Below, one piece after another: positions 37,568 to 45,940 of a stretch of DNA of 64,000 bases. The stretch spans positions 1-64,000 of the forward strand of contig CAWCOA010000018.1 of assembly GCA_963797085.1 (NCBI GenBank), written 5' to 3'. Each line of letters starts with the position of its first letter. Position 1 is the stretch's first letter. This stretch comes from JASJBU01 sp963797085 (lineage in GTDB: Bacteria; Pseudomonadota; Gammaproteobacteria; Chromatiales; Chromatiaceae). The notes under the pieces are model-generated. The model worked only from the letters and a program-made list of their open reading frames with translations. It was not told where the DNA came from and ran no database searches. Made by a program: the position numbers and the translations under genes.

Positions 37568-38268
37568 TGATACCGCTCACTCCTGTCAGCCTCAGTTTTG
37601 GTGCTGCCCTGTTGTTGGGCCTGAGCTTCGGCTCAGGCCCCTGCAACATCGCCTGCCTGCCCTATCTGGGACCGGTATTTTTAAACGCCGATAGTGGTGT
37701 TCGCCGTGCCTGGCGCATCCTGCTGCCATTCTCCCTTGGACGTATGAGCGGTTATGCCCTGCTCGCCGGAGCTGCCGGCTGGGCGGGACTGTTGGTGGAG
37801 GATTGGGTGGCCAGCCCCTGGGTTCGCTGGCTGTTGGGAGGTGCCACGATTCTGGTTGCCCTCTCACTGCTGTGGCGGCGGTATCGTGGCAACCTTAGTT
37901 GCAGCAAACCTGTCCAGCAGCAGTCGGTTGAAGTCCAGTTGGAGGTGCCACGAAAATCACCCCCCCTGCTTCCTGGCGGACTGTTTCTCATGGGCATGGG
38001 TATGGCGCTGAATCCCTGCGCGCCACTAAGCACCGTAATTCTGGCCTCGGCGACCACAGCCAGTGTCGTTGCAGGAATGTCATTGGGCATTGGCTTCGGC
38101 CTGGGAGCGGTTTTCATCCCAACCCTGATCTTCGCCTTCGGGGTCGCTCACTTTGGCGCCCAGATCAGACAACACCTTAGCGAATGGCGTGTCGCCCTTG
38201 AGAATACCAGCGTCGGTCTGCTGATTCTGATGGGTGTAGGAACGGCAATGGGCTGGATAGTACCCTGA
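37567..38268 (+). CDS. CcdA/DsbD-like thiol-electron membrane transporter
   Basis: 233 residues and six to seven helices. Two Cys-Pro type motifs, SGPCNIACLPYLGP in the first helix and MALNPCAPLSTVIL in the fourth, match the paired Cys of CcdA/DsbD-like transporters that pass electrons over the membrane. The ATG at 37567 is preferred to an upstream in-frame start because it overlaps the polyferredoxin stop. With the ferredoxin it could deliver reducing power to the periplasm. Confidence 0.75.
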   Translation: MIPLTPVSLSFGAALLLGLSFGSGPCNIACLPYLGPVFLNADSGVRRAWRILLPFSLGRMSGYALLAGAAGWAGLLVEDWVASPWVRWLLGGATILVALSLLWRRYRGNLSCSKPVQQQSVEVQLEVPRKSPPLLPGGLFLMGMGMALNPCAPLSTVILASATTASVVAGMSLGIGFGLGAVFIPTLIFAFGVAHFGAQIRQHLSEWRVALENTSVGLLILMGVGTAMGWIVP

Positions 38269-38384
38269 ATCTCTTGTGCATAAATCTCGCCTGTGCGTGG
38301 CAAACTGATCGGATAGTACGACTCACTGAAGAGGTTGAGTTATGATTAGGAAAATCAATAGAGATACTTCAGTTTAGGGATATC

Positions 38385-38570
38385 GTGTTTACCCCGATAA
38401 GAGTGATCGTACTATCCATTCTTCTGCTTATTCTGATCATCGCATTATGGTCAAAGCTAAGACATCTGGATGAAACCCGCGACCAGCCGCAACGCTGGCG
38501 AATCGAGGATTATCCTCAATCGAAACATGATTCCCCTACTGAAACTCAGTCGCCAATCAGAGTGAACTGA
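38385..38570 (+). CDS. Small single-helix membrane protein
   Basis: 61 residues from a GTG at 38385, with TAGGG upstream. One membrane helix (VIVLSILLLILIIALW) followed by a polar tail. No family recognised. It lies between the TonB operon and a SIMPL gene, about 115 bases from the former. Confidence 0.4.
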   Translation: MFTPIRVIVLSILLLILIIALWSKLRHLDETRDQPQRWRIEDYPQSKHDSPTETQSPIRVN

Positions 38571-38619
38571 TATCTAAATATATGGCGTTCAAGCATATTA
38601 ATACCTACGGGAGAACCAT

Positions 38620-39339
38620 ATGCAGGAAAACAGCAGAGTAAGCGCATTCATTCTGGGTACTTCCCTATTTCTTGGCTTAATAATATTTGGCTACATCCTC
38701 AGCAGTACAGCGATAAAGTTTAAGGAATATGAGCGTTCGGTGACTGTAAAAGGTCTTTCCGAAAGAGAGTATGAAGCAGATATCGTAATCTGGCCGATTC
38801 AATTCACGGTGGCCGGTAATAATTTAGAGGAGCTTTATGGCTCAATCGAATCCAGTACTTTAAATATCAGAGAGTTCCTGGAAATGAATGGAATCAATTC
38901 TGCAGAAATTTCGTTTTCTTCCCCTGCTATCACAGACAAGTCAGCACAACAGTATGGTAATAATGCAAAGTCGGAGTTTCGTTACACTGCGCTTCAGACT
39001 GTTACTGTTTACTCCAAAAACATAGTATCGGTGCGTGGAGTGATGGGCAAACTATCGGAGCTTGGAAAAACAGGTATAGTTTTTACAGCAGGCGATTATC
39101 AGTCACAAACAGAGTACCTTTTTACAAGGCTGAATGAAATCAAACCTGAAATGATCGAGGAAGCCACTCGAAAGGCGAGAGAAGTGGCGCTGAAATTCGC
39201 TGCCGATTCACAAAGTTCATTAGGCAAAATCAAAAGGGCTGCTCAGGGCCAGTTCAGCATCAACCCACGCGACAAAAATAATCCCCACATCAAGAAGGTT
39301 CGTGTTGTATCAACAGTTGAATACTATTTGTCTGACTAA
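38620..39339 (+). CDS. SIMPL-domain (DUF541) protein
   Basis: 239 residues. Signal anchor (FILGTSLFLGLIIFGYILSS), then ERSVTVKGLSEREYEADIVIW, the usual start of SIMPL domains, and VRVVSTVEYYLSD at the end. The family is periplasmic or membrane-attached with no agreed function. GGGAGA seven bases upstream fixes the ATG. The gene is AT-richer than its neighbours. Confidence 0.85.
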   Translation: MQENSRVSAFILGTSLFLGLIIFGYILSSTAIKFKEYERSVTVKGLSEREYEADIVIWPIQFTVAGNNLEELYGSIESSTLNIREFLEMNGINSAEISFSSPAITDKSAQQYGNNAKSEFRYTALQTVTVYSKNIVSVRGVMGKLSELGKTGIVFTAGDYQSQTEYLFTRLNEIKPEMIEEATRKAREVALKFAADSQSSLGKIKRAAQGQFSINPRDKNNPHIKKVRVVSTVEYYLSD

Positions 39340-39547
39340 AGGTATCAAGTAGATTCAGTGGAAAGGCAATATTTTTCAGCTTCGTGCCGCTATTCGCTGA
39401 TGAGCGGCCCAGGTCTCTCGCGTGGCTCCGCATATTTTCTGAATGATGGGATGGGGCATCAGCTTCTGCACTCATCACCAGATTTGGCTCATTCTATTGA
39501 ATCCACTCCTGTGGAAGTGGCTAAAAGCAAACGATCAGGAGGCAGTT

Positions 39548-40402
39548 ATGGAAGACAATAAGCTGGCAGTAAGAACGTCGACTCGGTCCACTGACGGCGC
39601 ACTAACTCCAAGTGCTGTAATCAGTCAATTGGCTTGGCCATTGCTGATGACATACAGCCTCCTGTCCGCAGGATGGTTGTTTTCCATCGTCGATTCCACA
39701 ATAGAACCCTACTTCGACCTGACAACAGGGTTCGCCACTGCCTGCTACTGGGCAACACAATCAGGCGGAACAATCGGGTCACCCATCATTGGAGTCTTGT
39801 TCCTTGTGCTCCTGGTCACCCGCCAAGGGATTACTGCTGCACAGAGGGCTCTGGAAATTGCTCTTGTCGTAATAATCGTCACAGTGTTCGCCGGAGGCGG
39901 TGCAGCGCTCAACGAACACGGCGTAAAGTCTGTACTTAAAGTACCGCGTCCCAACATTGTCTACTTGGCGGGAGAAAACGGTGCAGGTCCGCTTGGTATG
40001 TCGCCTCAGGAGTTCTATGCTCTTGGCGACAAGGAGGCACGTAGGGAACCGCTGAGGAAAACCTTGGAAGCTGAGCCCTCTCCCGTGAAACTTGGCGCCG
40101 CCGTTCGAGAGCATTGGATCGAAGAGACCGGCTACTCCCTGCCCTCGGGGCATGCCTTCTCCGCCATGTTTTTCGCCACTTTCTTCCTGGCAGCGGGGAT
40201 CTCGTACATCGCTACGCGTCGGCGTTGGCTGTTCTATCTGCTCTTACCCTGGGCACTCGCGGTCTGCTACTCCCGACCTATTCTTAGGGTCCACACCCTT
40301 CCCGACATCGCCGTCGGAGCTCTGGAAGGACTGGTACTCGGAGTGGTGGCGTTCATTTTTTTCCGTGCGGGATTGACAGCTTGGCACGAAAGGTTCTCGT
40401 AA
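39548..40402 (+). CDS. PAP2-family membrane phosphatase
   Basis: 284 residues, six helices. The three acid-phosphatase motifs are present: KSVLKVPRPN, SLPSGHAFSA and YSRPILRVHTLPD. These enzymes dephosphorylate undecaprenyl pyrophosphate or lipid phosphates. The ATG at 39548 is chosen because AGGAGG lies seven bases upstream; an earlier in-frame ATG has no such site. Confidence 0.9.
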   Translation: MEDNKLAVRTSTRSTDGALTPSAVISQLAWPLLMTYSLLSAGWLFSIVDSTIEPYFDLTTGFATACYWATQSGGTIGSPIIGVLFLVLLVTRQGITAAQRALEIALVVIIVTVFAGGGAALNEHGVKSVLKVPRPNIVYLAGENGAGPLGMSPQEFYALGDKEARREPLRKTLEAEPSPVKLGAAVREHWIEETGYSLPSGHAFSAMFFATFFLAAGISYIATRRRWLFYLLLPWALAVCYSRPILRVHTLPDIAVGALEGLVLGVVAFIFFRAGLTAWHERFS

Positions 40403-40761
40403 GCAGACTACCGCTGTCAAAGATTAGTTTGCTATCAACAAAACAGCCAGGAAGGACGCAATCACTGCAGGGCATTGCGCCCAACCGCGCTCATCTCATT
40501 CTTCAGAACCAATGAAATCTGGTACTGAGTATGCTAATTCTGTAAGCGTCCCCTAAGCATGCATTTGTAAAAGTTCATCAGATACTAACGTACGATCATA
40601 ATTTTTTTATGTGGTCTCGGAACTTCGTAATTAAGTATTGTGTTTCCTTATCTTCCATATTTAGTAAACTGTCACCGTAATCCACTTCAAAAACCACTCC
40701 AAGGTAGCCGATTGTGAGCCTAACGCCAGTCATGTCCTTTTAATGGCAAAAGCTTTATCCC
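40403..40761. other. Intergenic stretch, nothing recognised
   Basis: 359 bases between convergent genes. No protein-like frame, strong hairpin or repeat was seen. AT content rises toward 40600-40700. Confidence 0.4.
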
Positions 40762-43488
40762 CTAGGAAGTGGATGTCCCTGTAACTCCGTTGACCGGCGT
40801 AAGGCCACGACGGCTAGCGAGAAGAGCGACGTCCTTTGGGTTGGCGCTGCGGCGGAGGCCCTGTAGAACACCCTGCTGCGTCTCGGGCGTCCAGAAGATC
40901 CGCAGGCGCTCACGTGCCCGGGTTACGGCTGTATAGAAGATGCTGTGTGTGATGTCGTCTTCATTGGCATCGGTGATGACGATCTTGACGGAGTCGTACT
41001 CGAGGCCCTGCGCTTTGTGGATTGACACGGCGTAGGCTACCTGAAACGGCACGGTGGTGTTCAGCGAGTCGTCGTCCTCATCGCTTGCGTCGTAGTCGTA
41101 GACCGTGAAGCGAACGGTCGAACCGCCCATCCATTCGAGCTCGTCACTGACGACGTCGAACTCGCTGAGTGGTCGATCGAGCTCGACATCGAACTGAATC
41201 CAGCCACGATCGTACTCGATGCCGACGATCCGGCCCTTCAGGTTGTTATAGATCACAGGCCGGAACCGCTCGGTATCGTGAAAGAGGACAGGATCGCCAA
41301 TCTTGTACGTGGATTCGCGCCAGGTAGATCGCTGCACCCGGGTTGCTGCTCTGCAGAAAACGGTTGATGTTGTTGATGCCATAGAGGCCGTCGTAGTTCA
41401 GGCACAGGATGATCTCGTCCTGCCCTTGGGTCTCGAACAGCGTCTTGTCGAGCACGGTCGAGTACCCGTTGTGGGCCATGATCTCGGCGATATCATCGTC
41501 GATATCTCGAACCTTGTCTCCAGAATCCCAGGAGTGAGTCGTTCTTGGTTCTGAAGGGCGTCGTCAGCTCGAATACTGACGTGCTCGGGATGAATGAGCG
41601 AATAATTCCGAACCAGTTACCGAACTGGATCGACTCGATCTGGTAGACATCACCGACGAGTACAAGCAGCTTGAAGGAGGTCTTCTCCAGCACCTTGATC
41701 AGGTCTGCGTTGCTTACAGTGCTGCACTCGTCAATGATAAGGAGGTCGTACTCCGGATCGGTGGCACTTCTGTAGATCTGGCTGCTAATCGTCCGGAAAT
41801 CCGAGTTCTGCGCAGTTACCTTGCGCTTGAGGTTGTCGATCGCTGGGTTGGTGTGCGCGAGGAAGAGCTTCTCCTTGTCGTTGAAGTAGTGCGCGATGTG
41901 GTCCACCATCGTTGACTTGCCGGTGCCGGCTGCCCCGTAGATCAGGGCGACGCGCGACTGGCTGAACAACTGCTTGAGCGCATCCTCCTTCGCCGGGTCG
42001 TCGATGCCACGTGGTGCTTCATCGAGCCAGCGCTCGACAGCTTGGGTGTAGCCGGCGATCCCGGACGATGCGTACTCCTGAAGCTTCTCGACGATGGAGA
42101 CAGTGTCGTTCTCATACCCGCAGATGAAGACGTGCCCCTTATCGGGCACGAGCCGGCGCTCCGTATGCTTGTAGTAGAGCTTGTTGTTGTAAGCGGAGAT
42201 CAAGCCGTTGACGTCTCCGAACTCCTCGAGGTCGGCCACAGGTGTGTAGAGAATTCCGTGACGCTCCACGTTGTTCTTCACACGTCGAGCAAGCAGTTCG
42301 TGGTTCCGACCTGTAACATCCAGGCTCTCGACGAGGTCCCAGTACCGGGGGTTGTGCCCGGGCAGCGAAGTACAGAACGGCATGGTGTCGAAGGGGATGC
42401 AGCCGTACTGAAGCTTCATGCCGGAGAGACGGTCACAGCCTTCCCAGTAATACTGCGGCTTGAGGATCTGGTTGTGCATTCGCAGCATGAGATATCGGAG
42501 GATATTATGACCCGGAGCGGCTGTCCTCACGATTCGGCGCGCTTCATCCAGCATGGGAAAGATCTGCGGCTTGGTGACGCCCTGCCGTTCCTGCCGCCCT
42601 TCCTGCACGTACTTGTCGTCGGGCATGTCAACCAGATCGAGCAGGCTGCCCGAGCTCAGCGTCAGCCAGCGCATCAGGTAGCGATACTCCGCCGAATTGG
42701 TCCGAACTGATATAGTCGATGCCCAAGCAGACGCGCGAAGTTGTCGAACTCGCACGGGCGGATCGAGACCTCCCACTCGTGGATGATCGTGATCGGCATC
42801 GTCTGGCCGAGCACTTCGATCGAGTCTCGCTGGAGCGTCAACATGGCCGCGTACTTGTCAGTCATGTCAATATCGGTGAAGGCGATAATGCGGTCGAACT
42901 TGCTCACCTTGTTGATGGCGCGGTAGAAGGTGACTTCGTAGTAGATACGACCCGCCGACGAAGAACGGGCGCGTTTTGTGGATGTAGTACCGATCCCGGC
43001 GCCCTCTGTCCGGGCGGAGATGAACGGACCGCTTCAATCCTTGCGGCGATTTTCTCATGGTACTCCCGCAGCGACGGATCGAGATCGACCGGGAAGGCCT
43101 CGAGGTTCGCCAGCACTGCGACTCCACAGTTGTCTTGGAGCAAGCTGCGGATGCGGTGAAGGTACTCGTAGTACTTGAGCATCAAACGCTCGGAAGCGTC
43201 CCCGTCCAGGGTGTAGTGGGAAGCGCTTTTCTGGATCAGTTTGTGAAACTTTCCAAGGAAGTTGAACTTTGCCTTGCTCTTGACGAAGGCGAGCCCCAGT
43301 TCTATCGCAGCGTAGTTGAATTCGGCATCGGGTGAGCCCGTGTGGAGACGGACCGCAACTCCCTCGACTAGGTTCCGGAGCTGAGAGAGGACATTCTGCG
43401 AAAGCAATGCCCGCTGGTCAGCAAGCGATTCAATATTCCGACAGATCGCCTCGTCAGCGCTCTGGATCTGATCGCTGACCGTAGTCAT
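40762..43488 (-). pseudogene. RecD-like superfamily 1 DNA helicase, at least five frame breaks
   Basis: Five pieces read in order make one protein of about 905 residues. The N-terminal 300 residues (MTTVSDQIQSADEAICRNIE...; later YYIHKTRPFFVGG, then IYYEVTFYRAINKVSKFDRI) match no domain I know. The helicase core has Walker A IYGAAGTGKSTMVDHIA, Walker B LLIIDECSTVSN, VLVGDVYQIESIQFGNW, and the C-terminal UvrD_C_2 block YAVSIHKAQGLEYDSVKIVI...FYTAVTRARERLRI. Breaks lie at about 43010, 42955, 42725, 41510 and 41330. Such stand-alone helicases are typical of accessory and defence regions. It has more breaks than other genes here, so real decay is possible. Confidence 0.7.
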
Positions 43489-43620
43489 TAACTGTCAAGT
43501 CCCGCTTGATTAACGAAAGTCATAGGTGTCCTCTTCTTACTCATAGCCATCCTGTTGCTATCTCCTCTTCAAGCAGTCAATCAACATTCATGAACTGGGA
43601 TCACACAAGGAAAGCAAGGA

Positions 43621-44588
43621 AAGGGGTCAGGTCTAGCATGATAGCATTGCTAGAGGCCAAACGTCACAGCTTCCAATCCCTTATCATTAGTCATTATGTC
43701 TTTCCTTTCCTTACAATTCTCCCGACTGTCGCGAAATGTAACCCAAAGAAAGCTCCAATCTGGGTATAACTGTATTCTCCGGTCGCATGCGCTGCAACGA
43801 TTGCCGCATCTCGGCCTTTCGCTTGTTGGTAGATTTTCTCTAGACTTGGTGGTGGTTTTCTTCGCTGGACCCTGGGGATCTGAGCATTATTTTGCTTATC
43901 ATCAAGCAACTTTTGCATACGCTCGATAAACCGTTCGTCACCAAGGTAGATCTGTCTGTTCAACTCATTCCAAATACTCTCGCCACCAATGCCACCCTGT
44001 ACAAAACGCTTGTAGGCTTTCCGGGCACTACCCTTGTTACGTCCAAAAGTGCCGAGTATCGCCTCGGTCGTCAGCCAGTTTGATGCTCGCTCAAGACCTG
44101 CCGTCGCCCGGTAACTGCTCCAAGGCCAGTCCGCCGGATCATCAACCATCCCGGCCCGCACCGGATTGAGTACAATATAACGACAAAGTGTCTGCAGGTA
44201 GGCACCCGAATCCACCAGGATGCCTTTGAACCGGCCTTGAAAGAGATGACCATTGCGCTGATGGTGTCGATTCGACCACTGCGTGTATACCCCATTGAGT
44301 TGGCGCATACCCTTTGAGAGATTACCGTGAACAGTCTCGATGAACAGATGATAATGATTCGTCATCAAACAATAGGCATGGCAACGCCATTCAAATCGCT
44401 CGAGTACACTCTGTAAGATTTCGAGAAAAGACTCACGATCTTCGTCGCTTTCATAGATCGCCTCTCGGCGATCGCCCCTGGTTGTGACGTGATAAAAAGC
44501 CCCGGGAAATTCAATTCGTAGAGGTCTTGCCATAATGAGAAAGCATAGACCGATTTCATTTATTGTACAATGCTAGACCTGACCCCTT
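43621..44588. mobile_element. RAYT element with 19-bp inverted ends
   Basis: AAGGGGTCAGGTCTAGCAT at 43621-43639 is repeated inverted and without mismatch at 44570-44588 and brackets the transposase gene. At the left end the text goes on to form a hairpin (TCTAGCA...TGCTAGA, 43632-43654). No target duplication is evident, as expected for an HUH-type element. GGGGTCAGGTCT-type motifs are common around this transposase group. Confidence 0.75.
43694..44533 (-). CDS. IS200-like (Y1) transposase of the long RAYT type
   Basis: 279 residues. It begins MARPLRIEFPGAFYHVTTRG, has the HUH motif H60-Y61-H62 (MTNHYHLF) and a candidate catalytic Tyr at 83 (NGVYTQW), then the family text CRYIVLNPVRAGMVDDPADW-PWSSY. 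A C-terminal extension of about 100 residues ends in a helix-turn-helix (YSYTQIGAFFGLHFATVGRI) that should read its own ends. It appears intact. Confidence 0.9.
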   Translation of the reverse strand: MARPLRIEFPGAFYHVTTRGDRREAIYESDEDRESFLEILQSVLERFEWRCHAYCLMTNHYHLFIETVHGNLSKGMRQLNGVYTQWSNRHHQRNGHLFQGRFKGILVDSGAYLQTLCRYIVLNPVRAGMVDDPADWPWSSYRATAGLERASNWLTTEAILGTFGRNKGSARKAYKRFVQGGIGGESIWNELNRQIYLGDERFIERMQKLLDDKQNNAQIPRVQRRKPPPSLEKIYQQAKGRDAAIVAAHATGEYSYTQIGAFFGLHFATVGRIVRKGKT

Positions 44589-44668
44589 CCTCTTATCCTC
44601 TTCTTCCTTCTTCTCTTGTGTCAGTCTCGATTGATTATCATCACGCCAATCATTCAGTATGATTTGGT

Positions 44669-44881
44669 TTATGCTGTTCGCTCAAATCTTTGTTTTTGTT
44701 CCTCAACCGCTCGTACAAGGGCTTGCATAGAATCAACCTCCTTTTCTTCAAAGTAAGCTTCGCCACATTGTGGACACACCCAGGCAGGGATTTCGTCGAG
44801 GCTTACATGAACTCCCTTTCTGTCGATATGGAATGGAACCGTACTCTGAATCATTTCTGCTTGGCAGTACATACATTTCAT
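44669..44881 (-). CDS. YgiT-type zinc-finger (MqsA-like N-domain) antitoxin
   Basis: 70 residues. Two Cys pairs, MKCMYCQAEM and WVCPQCGEAYF, form the zinc site of YgiT-type proteins. Its start overlaps the stop of the upstream DUF4258 gene by four bases. This pairing is a known toxin-antitoxin arrangement, with this gene as the antitoxin and likely autoregulator, though a separate DNA-binding domain is missing. Confidence 0.8.
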   Translation of the reverse strand: MKCMYCQAEMIQSTVPFHIDRKGVHVSLDEIPAWVCPQCGEAYFEEKEVDSMQALVRAVEEQKQRFERTA

Positions 44882-45201
44882 TTTTCTCTCCTGGATCTAT
44901 ATTTATCATCCCATTGATCCGGATAGGGAACATATGCGGTGATAATGACCAGATAATCGTCTTTAGGCGAGCATACAACGTGCAGCGGTCTTTCGCCCTC
45001 ACCAAACCCCAATATTAGGCAGCTATGCCCTCTCGCATCATCTGGATAGTCCTCGATGATTTCTCCTTCCATGAGGACCTTGCGTACATCTGACGTACTT
45101 ATCATACGCTCGGGACGAATCATTTGCCGCGTGGCGTGAGGTAGAAAAAGAAGTTTTTCAACCGCTTTTTCTCTCACCAGCTTTATTAATTCTCTGTCCA
45201 T
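44878..45201 (-). CDS. DUF4258-family toxin
   Basis: 107 residues. LFLPHATRQMIRPERMISTS then DVRKVLMEGEIIEDYPDD and RPLHVVCSPKDDYLVIITAY are typical of DUF4258, a RelE/HigB-like fold. HATRQM matches the conserved H.r..mR pattern. First gene of the toxin-antitoxin pair, four-base overlap with the antitoxin. Confidence 0.8.
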   Translation of the reverse strand: MDRELIKLVREKAVEKLLFLPHATRQMIRPERMISTSDVRKVLMEGEIIEDYPDDARGHSCLILGFGEGERPLHVVCSPKDDYLVIITAYVPYPDQWDDKYRSRREK

Positions 45202-45314
45202 TTATCAGATTTCAAAGGAAACGAACATTTATCAATATCAATATCGACATCGATTATCGGATTATGGTACTGGAAGACGCATATTAACATGTTGATTAAG
45301 AATAAGGTTTCAGT

Positions 45315-45530
45315 TCAACATGTCTCAGTAAAACAAACCCTCTCAGCATGCTCCGCCTTCTTCCCATGATTAAACGCAGACACCGGCCGGTGATAGCCCA
45401 TCACACGTGTCCAGACTTCGGTTACCTCACCGCACTCCGGACACTCCTCATGCTCCCCGCTCAAATACCCATGCAATGGGCAGATGGAGAACGTCGGGGT
45501 GATGATTATCGCCTTTTTAGACTGATCCAC
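45315..45530 (-). pseudogene. nrdD: C-terminal fragment of anaerobic ribonucleotide reductase (NrdD)
   Basis: ITPTFSICPLHGYLSGEHEE then CPECGEVTEVWTRVMGYHRP and VSAFNHGKKAEH are the zinc-ribbon and glycyl-radical-domain end of class III ribonucleotide reductase. Only about 65 residues of some 600-700 remain; the frame has nothing recognisable upstream of 45530. The solo IS91 end lies about 65 bases beyond the break, which suggests the element's activity or recombination cut the gene. Confidence 0.7.
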
Positions 45531-45596
45531 CCTTGGGCGACTGCCTATTCGCTATTGAGAAGTATTTGCGTTTAGATAAACGATGTAGAAAGTGAT

Positions 45597-45760
45597 TGGC
45601 ACGGCTGCCGCTGTTGAACGGCTGGCTATAAGATAGGGATGAGACCGACTTCCCTGCGTTTGGTTTTATCATGATTTCTCCTTTTCAAGCACCATGATAG
45701 CCTATTTTTACCCATTTGATCGCTATGATCACTCAGCAGCATAGCTGATGATTGGCCATA
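45597..45760 (-). repeat. IS91-type element terminal region, copy B (solo)
   Basis: Read on the minus strand it matches copy A (449-610) over its whole length, starting TATGGCCAATCATCAGC and ending GCCGTTC...GGCAGC.G.GCCA. There is no transposase beside it. The two copies are in opposite orientation, 45 kb apart. Confidence 0.65.
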
Positions 45761-45940
45761 GTTTTCGAGGTAAGTTACAGCATCGGCGACCTCCTTATCA
45801 TCGGGCTGGGATCGATGACACCTGCTACCGATCACCCATCTTCCTCAGAAATCCTCAGGCATGTCCGAGGCGGTTTTTTTGGAACGACATTCAAGGTGGT
45901 TCGAAACTCATCAGGTTGGAGACATATCTCGCCAAAACTA

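Noticed and set aside
45626..45835. Short minus-strand frame with a cytochrome-c-like stretch (DDKEVADAVTYLENYG)
   Set aside because: No CxxCH is present, the similarity is confined to about 16 residues, and the frame then runs through the IS91 end.
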